From: Vulcanimicrobiota bacterium
Lineage (GTDB): Bacteria > Vulcanimicrobiota > Vulcanimicrobiia > Vulcanimicrobiales > Vulcanimicrobiaceae
Direction: 5' to 3'
Length of the DNA: 22,453 nucleotides
NCBI GenBank assembly: GCA_027306845.1
Contig: DAHUYY010000007.1
Location: forward strand, 1-22,453
Part shown: piece after piece, positions 15,042 to 22,453 of the stretch
Layout: every line of letters begins with the position of its first letter
Numbering within the stretch: the first letter of the stretch is position 1
Made by a program: the position numbers and the translations under genes
The notes under the pieces: model-generated
Databases searched by the model: none
The model's input: the letters and a program-made list of their open reading frames with translations, nothing else
What the model was told of the DNA's origin: nothing

Positions 15042-16262
15042 CTATTCGCTTAGATTGAGTTGCTCGATAAATGCAGAGCGCCCGTTGCGAATCGCATAAA
15101 GCGATATGACCGGTTTCCGAACGTCGCCGTTTTTATCGAATGAGATCGGCCCGATCGGGGTTAACACTTCATTTTTCGCGCTATTAGGAATTTTTGCGAG
15201 CACTTGCGCGCGCGTCGGCATCTTCTTACCGTTCGCGACGATGGCTTGTTCGATCGCCGAAATCGCGACCTGGGTGGCGGCGTACGCGTTCGCGCTATAC
15301 GGGCCGACGTCGCTACCGAACTTCGCCTTATAAGCGGTGACAAACTGTTTCGCAGCAGGCAGCAGGTCGGCGTTCGGAGCGGCGACCGTGTAATAGGTTC
15401 CATCGGCGCGCTTCTTTGCAACTTCGGCGATATCCGGAATGCCGTCGCCGCCCATAAATGCGACCTTTCCCATGCCGACGTCGAACATCTGTCGCCGCAG
15501 CAAGCCGCCGCCGGTGCTCGTGGTGCCTCCGAAGAAAATGAAATCCGGTTTATATCCCTTGATCTTCAGCAAGAGCGCCTTGAAATCTTGAGTGTCGGGA
15601 GCGATGTGATCGCGTCCGAGCACGATGCCGCCGAGCTTTGCAAAATCGCGAGCAAACACGTTGGCAAGATCGAGCCCGTAGGTCTCGTTGTCGTCGACGA
15701 TATAGACGCGCTTGAGTTTGAGATCGAGCGCGAAACGCGCCGCCGCCGAACCCTGGCGAGAATCCGTCGTGCAGACGCGGAAGAATGTCTTGACGCCGGG
15801 GTTTGCGCGGCGCAACATCGCCGCATCTTTGCCAAGCGTCAGACCGTCACTGACCGCCGACGGGCTGATCTGCACGATCCCCGCCTGGTTGGTTATCGGT
15901 ATCTCGGCCGCGGCGACGTTGGAGTTGTAAGGTCCGATAATTGCAAGCACGCTATCATCGGCGATGAGGGTGCGCACGTTGCTCGCTCCCTGCTGCGGGT
16001 TATGAACGCCTTGCTGGGTATCGTCGAGCGCCTGCACTGCGAAGGTGAACCCACCGGGGACCCCTTGGGCATTCGCGCGGTCGACTGCGAGTTTAATACC
16101 GTCGAGCGTACTCGTGCCGACCGAGGCATCCGCCCCGGAGAGCGGCAAGTCGACTCCGATGCCGATCGTCGTCGAAGCGGGAGCGGGGCCGCTCGAGCAA
16201 GCGCTCAATGGTGCGGCGAGCAAAAGAAGGGCCGCAAGCGCGGCGATGCGAGGCGATCTCAT
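15042..16262 (-). CDS. livJ: Branched-chain amino-acid substrate-binding lipoprotein (LivJ/LivK type)
   Basis: Captures the amino acid in the periplasm and delivers it to LivHM. The 406-aa product has a lipoprotein signal peptide (1-21) with lipobox LSAC, Cys22 being the lipidation site, then a type I periplasmic-binding fold of the Leu/Ile/Val group, with IGVDLPLSGADA near the start, AIIGPYNSNVAAAEIP around 110-125 and YIVDDNETYG in the middle. The start is ATG 16262; the frame runs upstream to 16364 but only across the end of the previous gene. The start is 10 nt after that gene's stop. Lipid anchoring is unusual for E. coli-type LivJ but common in other phyla. Confidence 0.9.
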   Translation of the reverse strand: MRSPRIAALAALLLLAAPLSACSSGPAPASTTIGIGVDLPLSGADASVGTSTLDGIKLAVDRANAQGVPGGFTFAVQALDDTQQGVHNPQQGASNVRTLIADDSVLAIIGPYNSNVAAAEIPITNQAGIVQISPSAVSDGLTLGKDAAMLRRANPGVKTFFRVCTTDSRQGSAAARFALDLKLKRVYIVDDNETYGLDLANVFARDFAKLGGIVLGRDHIAPDTQDFKALLLKIKGYKPDFIFFGGTTSTGGGLLRRQMFDVGMGKVAFMGGDGIPDIAEVAKKRADGTYYTVAAPNADLLPAAKQFVTAYKAKFGSDVGPYSANAYAATQVAISAIEQAIVANGKKMPTRAQVLAKIPNSAKNEVLTPIGPISFDKNGDVRKPVISLYAIRNGRSAFIEQLNLSE

Positions 16263-16272
16263 GCCCCACGGA

Positions 16273-17307
16273 TTAGCCTGCCCGGTCGCTCTCCCCTGGC
16301 GCCTGGGCCTCGCCGGGCGTCGGCTTCCATTCCACAACCGAAAAACCGTCGACCTCCGCCTCAACCGGCTTGAACCCGCTCTTATTCTCCAAGCGTTCGA
16401 AGACTTCAGCGCTCAACCACAGCGCATTGATGTCGGCGTGCTTTTGCATGTGCCCGGCGACGTCGATTGCGTGGTCGGCGACCTTCTCCAACTGGCTGTC
16501 CTCAAAGATGACGACGTCGCCGTCGTTGAGCCCGCAGCGCACTTCGATCGGCGTGCGTAATTGGTTTTCGTCGCGATTGAACGGTTCGAGTGCGGCAAGC
16601 ACGCGCTGCCCCGCCGCGACGCCGAGGTCTCGGTCGAGAAAGCAGGCCATCACCCCGTCGGGGGTCCACGTCTGCTTCCACACGCTATAGGAATCGAACG
16701 TATTGCGGACCATCTCTTCGTAGGCTTGGAAGGTCGCGGCGACCGCCGTCGGCCGTTCTCCAACCTTCATTTTCGTGGAACCGACGATATCGATCGAAAG
16801 AAACGTACAGGGCTTGCGTGACGAGGATTTCAGCGCGCCCTCGATCTCGCGATAACGCTTGAGCAAGATTCCGCGGTGATGCTCGGATTCCGCATCGAGT
16901 TTCCGCATCGAAAGGCCGCCGTCGGCCCCCTCGCCGCGCGGTGCGTTCAGACCGCTGCGCGTCGAGCTCTTAAAGGTGCGACGAACGATATAATCGAGCC
17001 GCTGCAAGATCGAATCGACGATTCCCTTAGCGATCCAGATCGCGATCGCCATGCCGAGCGGTGCGTAATTAATGCGACCCGGACTCGGCCAGCTCAGCCC
17101 AAACCACCGCGAAACGATGCGAATGTCGGCATCGCCAAGACGATGCGCGAGCTTCACGAGCGCGGTCGCTTCGAGGCGAGGTGCGTGGACGAACTCGAGG
17201 GCAAAAAGCCCCAGTAAGACGATCGAGGCGACCGAGACGGCGAGACCCAATGCAAATCGAAGTACGGCGATGACTGCAAGTAGGATCCCACGAGGGGTGA
17301 GAGACAT
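16273..17307 (-). CDS. Membrane class III adenylate/guanylate cyclase-like protein, probably altered catalysis
   Basis: The 344-aa product has an N-terminal hydrophobic stretch (about 7-40), a second helix (about 82-100) and a cyclase homology domain (about 165-290). The first metal aspartate is Asp173 in SIDIVGST; the second site reads TPDG (Asp217), with Pro in place of the usual Gly; CGLNDGDVV (258-266) matches the family glycine-rich strand. In the transition-state motif, usually N-x-A-x-R, the sequence is D282-V-A-G-H286, so both catalytic side chains are replaced. It may have low or different activity, or act as a nucleotide sensor. ATG 17307 is preceded by GGAGGA with a 6-nt spacer. 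It lies 74 nt after the glycosyltransferase gene and 10 nt before livJ, so it probably heads or joins the liv operon. Confidence 0.75.
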   Translation of the reverse strand: MSLTPRGILLAVIAVLRFALGLAVSVASIVLLGLFALEFVHAPRLEATALVKLAHRLGDADIRIVSRWFGLSWPSPGRINYAPLGMAIAIWIAKGIVDSILQRLDYIVRRTFKSSTRSGLNAPRGEGADGGLSMRKLDAESEHHRGILLKRYREIEGALKSSSRKPCTFLSIDIVGSTKMKVGERPTAVAATFQAYEEMVRNTFDSYSVWKQTWTPDGVMACFLDRDLGVAAGQRVLAALEPFNRDENQLRTPIEVRCGLNDGDVVIFEDSQLEKVADHAIDVAGHMQKHADINALWLSAEVFERLENKSGFKPVEAEVDGFSVVEWKPTPGEAQAPGESDRAG

Positions 17308-17381
17308 GCGCTATCCTCCAATTCACAGAAGTCGGGGGAGAAAGTCCTCCTATCGGCTCCGACGTTCCTGCTTTTGCGTTT
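17308..17381 (-). other. 74-nt gap with possible stem-loop between polysaccharide and liv blocks
   Basis: The longest gap inside the minus-strand run. GTCGG (17331-17335) can pair with CCGAC (17359-17363), or GGGGGA (17334-17339) with TCCTCC (17345-17350); these compete. No T tract is seen on the minus strand, and no convincing -35/-10 pair. It may hold a weak terminator or an attenuator plus the ribosome binding site (17314-17319) of the cyclase-like gene. Confidence 0.3.
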
Positions 17382-18818
17382 TCAGTCGCGACGCTTGGGA
17401 ACCCACGGCGCGACGAAAAGCCCCGGATACTTGGTGTTCCCCCGAATCGGCCGGCGGAAAATCCAAGCAAGCAAACCCGAGAGATTCGCGACCATTACAA
17501 ATTGGCGATAGCCGAAATTCTCGAGCAAAGCGGCGGCGAAGAGCACCCAGACCTGGCTGAGCCGATAGGCCGTGAACGAGATCTCGTCGAGCAAAATGCT
17601 GATAATCGATCCGAACATCGCGAGCATGAAGACCAACCCGAGCAGCCACCACTGCGTGTTCCAATCGAGGTATCCCAACGCGGCCATAAGCAGCGAAAAT
17701 ATGACGCCCCCGATTACCACGACCGGGGCGAGCCATTCGAAGAACACGAGGTACGGCATCGTCACCCAACTAAAAACGCCTCCGTTGCCGAAAAGCAACT
17801 TCCTGTGGATCATCACGCACTCCGAAAGATGTCGATGCCATCCTTTACGTTGATTGTAGAGCACCTTCGGCGATGCGGGCACGTCGGTCCAACAGACCGG
17901 AAACGGTGAAAACGCGATGCGATAAGGCTGCCCGGTATTGATGCAATAGTTATGGACGCGCAGCGTCATCTCCATATCTTCCCAGATGGTATCGGTCCGG
18001 AAACCTTCGCAAGCAATAATTATGTCGCGACGCCAGAGCCCGCAGGCCCCCGAAACAATTCCGAGAGCGTTAAACGGGGCGAAGCCCATGCGCGTAGCCA
18101 GAAAGGCACGCAAGTACTCCAACACTTGAAACAGCTGCATCATGTTTTTCGGCAGCGACGGCGAGAACGGCTTATCGTCGACCGGTGTCGAGGCGTTCCC
18201 CACCGCAACAGCGCCGCCGACGACGACGGTGCGGCGATCTCTCTGAAACGGCTCGACCATCCACTGCAGGGTCTGACGATGATAGTACGAGTCGGCATCG
18301 GCAGTGAACAGTAGCGGGTAACGCGAGAGGTTGATGCCGGCGTTCAATGCATCGCCCTTCCCGCCGTTGGCCTTGTCGATCACGCGTAGCTCCGGGTGGA
18401 GCCTCGATTGGTAGACCTCGCGAACCTCCTCCGTCGGCAACTCCACGCGATAGATTCCCTCGTAGGGTTCGAGATCGAAGGCCTCGTGCAAGCGCTCTAG
18501 GGTGTCGTCGGTCGAGCCGTCGTTAATTACGACGATCTCGAAGTTGACGTATTCCAGAGCGAGCATCGAGCGGACCGAGGTGACGATAATTTCTCGCTCG
18601 TTAAAAGCGGGCACGAGCATCGTCACCGGACGGTCGAGCGTAGAATTCGAACGACGAACGGGGTCGGCAAGATGCATCTTCACGAACCCGGGCAGCCGAA
18701 AGAGCGCCACGCTGCCGGTAAATGCGTAGTATCCGTTAATCACCAAAAAATAGAAAAATAACCCCGTCTCGATGAAAACGACGACGGCGCCCATCGTCGC
18801 ATGGAAGTCCACGCTCAT
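17382..18818 (-). CDS. Family 2 membrane glycosyltransferase (polysaccharide synthase type)
   Basis: Processive-type GT2 enzyme expected to polymerise an activated sugar on the cytoplasmic face and pass the chain through the membrane. The 478-aa product has an N-terminal helix (about 8-40), a GT-A domain with VPAFNE (69-74), NDGSTDDT (99-106), the metal motif DADS (175-178), EDME (280-283) and QRKGW (323-327) in the position of the QxxRW acceptor motif, then about four helices (352-445). The layout resembles PgaC, hyaluronan synthase and YaiP. ATG 18818 overlaps the HEAT-repeat gene stop by 4 nt. It closes a coupled module with nucleotide-sugar enzymes and an outer-membrane barrel, which argues for exopolysaccharide synthesis and export. 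The sugar cannot be read from the sequence. Confidence 0.88.
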   Translation of the reverse strand: MSVDFHATMGAVVVFIETGLFFYFLVINGYYAFTGSVALFRLPGFVKMHLADPVRRSNSTLDRPVTMLVPAFNEREIIVTSVRSMLALEYVNFEIVVINDGSTDDTLERLHEAFDLEPYEGIYRVELPTEEVREVYQSRLHPELRVIDKANGGKGDALNAGINLSRYPLLFTADADSYYHRQTLQWMVEPFQRDRRTVVVGGAVAVGNASTPVDDKPFSPSLPKNMMQLFQVLEYLRAFLATRMGFAPFNALGIVSGACGLWRRDIIIACEGFRTDTIWEDMEMTLRVHNYCINTGQPYRIAFSPFPVCWTDVPASPKVLYNQRKGWHRHLSECVMIHRKLLFGNGGVFSWVTMPYLVFFEWLAPVVVIGGVIFSLLMAALGYLDWNTQWWLLGLVFMLAMFGSIISILLDEISFTAYRLSQVWVLFAAALLENFGYRQFVMVANLSGLLAWIFRRPIRGNTKYPGLFVAPWVPKRRD

Positions 18819-19960
18819 AGACGCGCCTCCGGTGCGCCTTGCGATGCAGCGCGGCGGTCGCGCAACGGCGAGCGATTTGCCATCATTTTTCGTTCGGCGA
18901 GCGCCTGCGCGATCGCGTCACGAGCGTATCGGTCCTCAACTTCGGCGACAAAATCTTCGATCAGCCCGCTCTCTCCGTAGAGCGCCACGATTGCCTCAGC
19001 CGCGCGCAGGCGAACCCAGTAATCCCGGTGCGAGGCCAGCCGCAGCAGCGTCTCGCGGTCGTCGTAGCGCACGCATTTTCTTAATACTCGCAACGCCGAG
19101 AGCAATACGATCGGCGACTTGTGGGCGCAATACTTCATTGCCAGCGCGCGATCTTCTTCCGATGCGAGCGGAGCCAGCGAACGCAAGGCCGCGGCGATCG
19201 TCTCTTCTTCCTCCGATTCCTCGAGAACGCGCTTGCAGACCGCACGCGCCGGCGACGGCGAGCAAAATCGTACGAAATCGAGCAGCCGCCGTCGCCCCGC
19301 CTCGTCGGCACCCCCAATTGCAGCACGGAGGGCTTCGTCCAGGTCGATACGGTCGATCTCTTTGAGCATTGTTTCGACCCGCGAGCGAACCCAGTCGTCG
19401 CGATCGCGGACGAGCTCTAAGACGCCATCGGTGAATCGCACGTCGATCCGGAGCGCACAGTGCGCAGCAGCGCGCGAAAGTTCCGCGCCGTCATCTGCCG
19501 AGAGCCGAATCGCATCGTCGAGCGCGGCGCGCTCGCGCAACTGCCCAAGTGCCGTCAATGCGAGAATTTTCTCGGCGTCGTCGCCTTTATTCAGCCAGTA
19601 GAGCGCGTGCCGGTCGAGGCCGATATCGTAGGCGAGCACATCGAGCTTCGGGTGCACCTCGCGAGCGCGGTCGCGGTCCTTGTCGCGAAGCTGGTGAAAT
19701 TGCGAAAATAAAGCGATGACCGTGAACCAATCCCGGCGTCCGACGCGCGGCAGCACTTCGGGAAGATCCTCGCCCGTATATGCGGTCTTAAAAATCGAGC
19801 GCCAGCGATGCGTAAGACGTTCCTGTCTTGCCCGAACGATCGTGTTGCGCGTGCGTAAAAATACAAAGGCAACGATCAACGCTGCGGTCATGATCGACGA
19901 GAGCAGTACGCTTGCTTCGATCAGCCACAGTAGCGGTTCAGAGGCGCTCGCGAAGCGCAA
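18815..19960 (-). CDS. Membrane-anchored HEAT-repeat protein
   Basis: Probable scaffold of the neighbouring glycosyltransferase. The 381-aa product has one N-terminal helix (about 9-35) followed by a strongly basic stretch (RTRNTIVRARQER), which by the positive-inside rule puts the rest in the cytoplasm, on the side of the GT2 catalytic domain. From about residue 125 it is a series of helical pairs with HEAT-type periodicity, for example DRDDWVRSRVE and SHRDYWVRLRAAEAI. No enzyme motif is seen. The start is TTG 19960, with a GAGG motif about 7 nt upstream, and the gene overlaps the YaiO-like gene by 23 nt and the glycosyltransferase by 4 nt, an unusually tight arrangement. Confidence 0.75.
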   Translation of the reverse strand: MRFASASEPLLWLIEASVLLSSIMTAALIVAFVFLRTRNTIVRARQERLTHRWRSIFKTAYTGEDLPEVLPRVGRRDWFTVIALFSQFHQLRDKDRDRAREVHPKLDVLAYDIGLDRHALYWLNKGDDAEKILALTALGQLRERAALDDAIRLSADDGAELSRAAAHCALRIDVRFTDGVLELVRDRDDWVRSRVETMLKEIDRIDLDEALRAAIGGADEAGRRRLLDFVRFCSPSPARAVCKRVLEESEEEETIAAALRSLAPLASEEDRALAMKYCAHKSPIVLLSALRVLRKCVRYDDRETLLRLASHRDYWVRLRAAEAIVALYGESGLIEDFVAEVEDRYARDAIAQALAERKMMANRSPLRDRRAASQGAPEARL

Positions 19961-20723
19961 AACGTACCTCGAAGCGATCGTATGCGCCGGTCAATCCATA
20001 CCATCCAACGCCGACATTCAACCCGACTCGCGACGATAGCCGGTGAATATCGCCGAGAAAGATCGTCATGCTGTGGTAGACCGCGGGAGGCGTTCCGAAG
20101 CCCACGTTTTCAACGTCGCGCCCCGTCGATAGAGCCACGCTCTCCGTATCGCAGGGCAGATATCGCGCCATCGACACCCCCTCGGAGAGCGCGACGCCGG
20201 GAACGTTCGTAAGGCGCGCAAACGTCACCGTTCCGGCGACGCGAAGATCGCGAAAATAACGATCCATGCCGACGTGCTCGATCGAGGCACCCACCGCGCT
20301 GTACTGCCGCGACGCATACCCGACCTGATATCCGTAACCGCTCCCGGCGCGAAGATCGAGGTCCCCCTGCAAGCTCGACGCCGGCAAGATGTTATGCTGC
20401 GGACTGAACGAGCCGATAACATCGGCGATAACGTGCGGCCGCACCGCGAGATACGCTCCGCCTTCGTAATCGTTATCGTTCTCGCCGAACCGCACGTCGT
20501 CGGCAGCGCGGATATATGCAGAACGCTTATTTCCGTCACGCGCTTCGATCACCAGCGAGCCGCTGCTCCACGTTCCTCGGTTTTTGCTTAACGTTGCGCT
20601 CGATGCTCCCTCCTCCACCGTTACCCGTTGCGTCGGCGGCGGCGGAATGCTACAGAGCGCCGATGCGGCAGTCGGTATACCAACTGCGAGCAGCATCGTC
20701 GCAAGCACCGGCCAGGCTTTCAT
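19938..20723 (-). CDS. YaiO-like outer-membrane beta-barrel protein
   Basis: Candidate outer-membrane exit pore or modifier for the polysaccharide made by the adjacent synthase. The 261-aa product has a signal peptide (about 1-22), a short proline-rich segment, then alternating beta-strand sequence rich in Y, G and F to the end, as in the YaiO family (E. coli yaiO is likewise close to a GT2 gene, yaiP). Cys24 lies just after the predicted cleavage site, but ASALC is a poor lipobox. The last strand ends RFALRERL rather than with a terminal Phe as in proteobacterial barrels. ATG 20723 overlaps the SDR gene by 4 nt. Homology to YaiO is judged by pattern only. Confidence 0.6.
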   Translation of the reverse strand: MKAWPVLATMLLAVGIPTAASALCSIPPPPTQRVTVEEGASSATLSKNRGTWSSGSLVIEARDGNKRSAYIRAADDVRFGENDNDYEGGAYLAVRPHVIADVIGSFSPQHNILPASSLQGDLDLRAGSGYGYQVGYASRQYSAVGASIEHVGMDRYFRDLRVAGTVTFARLTNVPGVALSEGVSMARYLPCDTESVALSTGRDVENVGFGTPPAVYHSMTIFLGDIHRLSSRVGLNVGVGWYGLTGAYDRFEVRFALRERL

Positions 20724-21694
20724 CGATGCGCCGGCGAGCGAATCCCCGCGGCAACTTCGTCGAGGATTTCTTCGAGCGGTACGTTGGGTTCGAAAGAAAT
20801 CGCTTGCCGTGCTTTCGATATATCGGGAACGCGGCGCATGATTTCCTCGAACCCGGCAGGATATGCGCTTGCGAAGGGAACGAACTCGATCGTCGATTTC
20901 GATGCGGTTCGCTCGACGATCTTCTGCGCAAGGTCGACGATTTTCAGCTCCACCGGATTCCCAATATTGAAAACCTCTCCGGAGAGATCATCGAAGCGCA
21001 GCAAAAGCGCCATCAGGGCCGCCGTAACGTCGCGCACCGAGCAAAAACAGCGCGATTGCGTCCCGTCGCCGTAGACCGTCAGGGGCGTTCCCGAGACGGC
21101 CTGCGCCGTAAGGCGGGGAACGACCATGCCGTATCGGCCGCTCTGCCGCGCTCCGACGGTATTAAAGAGGCGAACGACGACGACCGGGAGCCCCCGCTCG
21201 CGCTGAAGGGCGAGCGAATAAAACTCGTCGTATGCCTTCGCGCACGCGTAGCTCCATCGCCCGATCGTCGGCGAGCCGAAACAGATCGGGTCGTTCTCAC
21301 TCGATGGTATTTTGGTCGAATGTCCGTACACTTCCGACGTCGAGGCGATAAGAACCGGCGTCTTTTTCTTTAGTGCCGCCTGAACGACGCTCTCGGTGCC
21401 GCGCGCATTCACGTCGAGGGTATCGAAGGGGCTCTCAACGATAATGCGCAAGCCTATTCGCGCGGCAAGGTGGACGACGGCATCGAAAGTTTCTAAGGCC
21501 CGTTCGACGCGGAGCGTATCGCGAATATCCCCTTGAATGAACCGGCACCCCGGGCGTGCGAGCGCACCGGTGAGATTGACGAGGCTGCCGGTCGAGAGAT
21601 CGTCGAGCGCCGTTACCTCGTAACCGGCATCGAGAAGAGCGTCGCAGAGATGCGAACCGATAAACCCCGCTCCTCCGGTAACGAGCACTCTCAT
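20720..21694 (-). CDS. NAD-dependent nucleotide-sugar epimerase/dehydratase (extended SDR)
   Basis: Acts on a UDP-sugar, most likely 4-epimerisation or decarboxylation of the uronic acid made by the neighbouring dehydrogenase. The 324-aa product has the NAD motif GGAGFIG (7-13), STSEVYG (118-124) with the catalytic Ser/Thr, the Tyr149-x-x-x-Lys153 pair in SYACAK, and RLFNTVG and GDGTQSRCF substrate-side motifs. The C-terminal RRVPDISKAR pattern is shared by UDP-glucose 4-epimerase-like and UDP-glucuronate decarboxylase (UXS) proteins, so the reaction stays open. ATG 21694 overlaps the dehydrogenase stop by 4 nt, and the end overlaps the YaiO-like gene by 4 nt. Confidence 0.87.
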   Translation of the reverse strand: MRVLVTGGAGFIGSHLCDALLDAGYEVTALDDLSTGSLVNLTGALARPGCRFIQGDIRDTLRVERALETFDAVVHLAARIGLRIIVESPFDTLDVNARGTESVVQAALKKKTPVLIASTSEVYGHSTKIPSSENDPICFGSPTIGRWSYACAKAYDEFYSLALQRERGLPVVVVRLFNTVGARQSGRYGMVVPRLTAQAVSGTPLTVYGDGTQSRCFCSVRDVTAALMALLLRFDDLSGEVFNIGNPVELKIVDLAQKIVERTASKSTIEFVPFASAYPAGFEEIMRRVPDISKARQAISFEPNVPLEEILDEVAAGIRSPAHR

Positions 21695-22453
21695 AATGCA
21701 TACACCTTTGCCGAAGATGCGACCGCTTTTTCATGCGAGATGACTTGACGCGTGTCGACGATGAGCGAGGCATTATCGAGAATAGCCTGATAATCGACGA
21801 TTTCGTGATCGGTCAGAATTACGACGCAGTCCGCCCGCGCCAAATGCACCGGGTCGAGGGGGACGCTCGTTAGCGTATCGACGCGTCGGCGTCGAAGTGC
21901 TGCCGCCTCGTTGCGATCCCCGCTCCGTCGCTCGTAAGGAACGATAACGCGTGGCCGCCATTCCGGCCAATCGTTATGCCGACCATGGAGCTCGGCGACA
22001 TATGGGTCGTGATAGGAGACCACCGCGCCGCGCATGCGCAAGCGGTCGATGACCGCAACGGCCGGGCTGCGTCGCGTATCGTCGATATTTTTCTTATACG
22101 TTACGCCGATGACGAGAATATGGGCGTCGCGCAACGATTTTCTCGCTTCATTGAGCGCCCCGGAAATCAAATCGACGACGTATCCGGGCATCTGCGAGTT
22201 TACGTCTTCGGCGAGCTCGATGAAGCGCGAGGTAAAGCCCTGGCGCTTTGACTCCCAGGCCAGATAATGAGGGTCGAGCGGAATGCAGTGCCCACCGACT
22301 CCCGGGCCGGGCTGGAAAGGCATGAACCCGAAGGGCTTGGTCGACGCCGCTGCGATCACCTCACTCGAATCGATATTGAGTTGGCGACAGAGGCGTGCGA
22401 ACTCGTTGATAAAGCCGATATTGACGAGGCGAAAGGTGTTCTCCAAGAGCTTG
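21691..22453 (-). CDS. Nucleotide-sugar 6-dehydrogenase (UDP-GlcNAc/UDP-Glc type), 5' part outside window
   Basis: Oxidises the C6 hydroxyl of a UDP-sugar to a carboxylate with two NAD. Only the C-terminal 253 residues are seen; the frame runs off the window edge at KLLENTF, the start of the conserved central helix region, so the NAD-binding domain lies outside. The catalytic cysteine is in GPGVGGHCIPLDP, followed by a second Rossmann-like domain with VIGVTYKKNIDDTR. The DPHYLAW and SRFIELAEDVN segments resemble the WbpA/UDP-GlcNAc 6-dehydrogenase group more than UDP-glucose dehydrogenase, so an acetamido-uronic acid product is plausible. It is the first visible gene of the polysaccharide module and overlaps the SDR gene by 4 nt. 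Confidence 0.87.
   Translation of the reverse strand, partial: KLLENTFRLVNIGFINEFARLCRQLNIDSSEVIAAASTKPFGFMPFQPGPGVGGHCIPLDPHYLAWESKRQGFTSRFIELAEDVNSQMPGYVVDLISGALNEARKSLRDAHILVIGVTYKKNIDDTRRSPAVAVIDRLRMRGAVVSYHDPYVAELHGRHNDWPEWRPRVIVPYERRSGDRNEAAALRRRRVDTLTSVPLDPVHLARADCVVILTDHEIVDYQAILDNASLIVDTRQVISHEKAVASSAKVYAL

Noticed and set aside
16263..16364. N-terminal extension of the Liv binding protein by 34 codons
   Set aside because: It is Arg-rich, overlaps the cyclase-like gene and would bury the lipoprotein signal peptide.
15204..16373. A 389-codon plus-strand frame opposite livJ
   Set aside because: Arg/Ala/Asp-rich with no recognisable fold; the minus strand encodes a clear lipoprotein in a complete liv operon.
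1..22453. Mobile elements, prophage, CRISPR arrays, tRNA or rRNA genes
   Set aside because: No transposase, integrase, regular repeat-spacer array or cloverleaf pattern was noticed on either strand.

Overview
The window is GC-rich, tightly packed bacterial chromosome. A TonB-dependent receptor, a lipoprotein with a clear lipobox and a YaiO-like beta-barrel show a cell with an outer membrane. Nothing here fixes the phylum. The mixed gene content and a TCATCCCGAG-type intergenic repeat would fit an uncultured diderm lineage such as Candidatus Eremiobacterota, but this is a low-confidence guess. No tRNA, rRNA, CRISPR array, insertion sequence or phage gene is visible. Where Shine-Dalgarno motifs are clear (before the genes at 79, 11580 and 17307) they sit exactly 6 nt from the start codon.

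Region 1 (1-3744, plus strand) is a vitamin B12 uptake operon. The window opens inside the 3' end of a cobalamin riboswitch, followed by a BtuB-type receptor, a BtuC-type permease and a BtuD-type ATPase. No BtuF binding protein is present. The operon ends in a palindromic intergenic repeat that also supplies the last codons of btuD. Region 2 (3826-5190, minus strand) is a membrane-anchored SpoIIE-type PP2C phosphatase whose best start is an ACG codon behind a strong ribosome binding site. Region 3 (5221-11084, plus strand) holds a phosphomannomutase/phosphoglucomutase, a Dps ferritin, a two-headed dynamin-like GTPase and an N-acetylglucosamine-6-phosphate deacetylase.

Region 4 (11092-22453, minus strand) is one long co-directional run of 12 genes, described here in transcription order. 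It begins with a polysaccharide module: a nucleotide-sugar dehydrogenase (cut by the window edge), an extended-SDR epimerase/decarboxylase, a YaiO-like outer-membrane barrel, a membrane-anchored HEAT-repeat protein and a family 2 membrane glycosyltransferase. These are joined by stop/start overlaps. After a 74-nt gap comes a membrane class III cyclase-like protein with altered catalytic residues. The gene after it starts a complete branched-chain amino-acid ABC transporter (lipoprotein binding protein, LivH, LivM, LivG, LivF), and a DUF2721 membrane protein is coupled to the end.

The most original points are: (a) a 10-bp pairing between the B12 box and the btuB ribosome binding site and start codon; (b) the ACG start of the PP2C gene; (c) the compact dehydrogenase-SDR-YaiO-HEAT-GT2 module, which looks like a synthase-dependent polysaccharide secretion system; (d) the degenerate cyclase that links this module to amino-acid transport; and (e) the degenerate second GTPase head of the dynamin-like protein.
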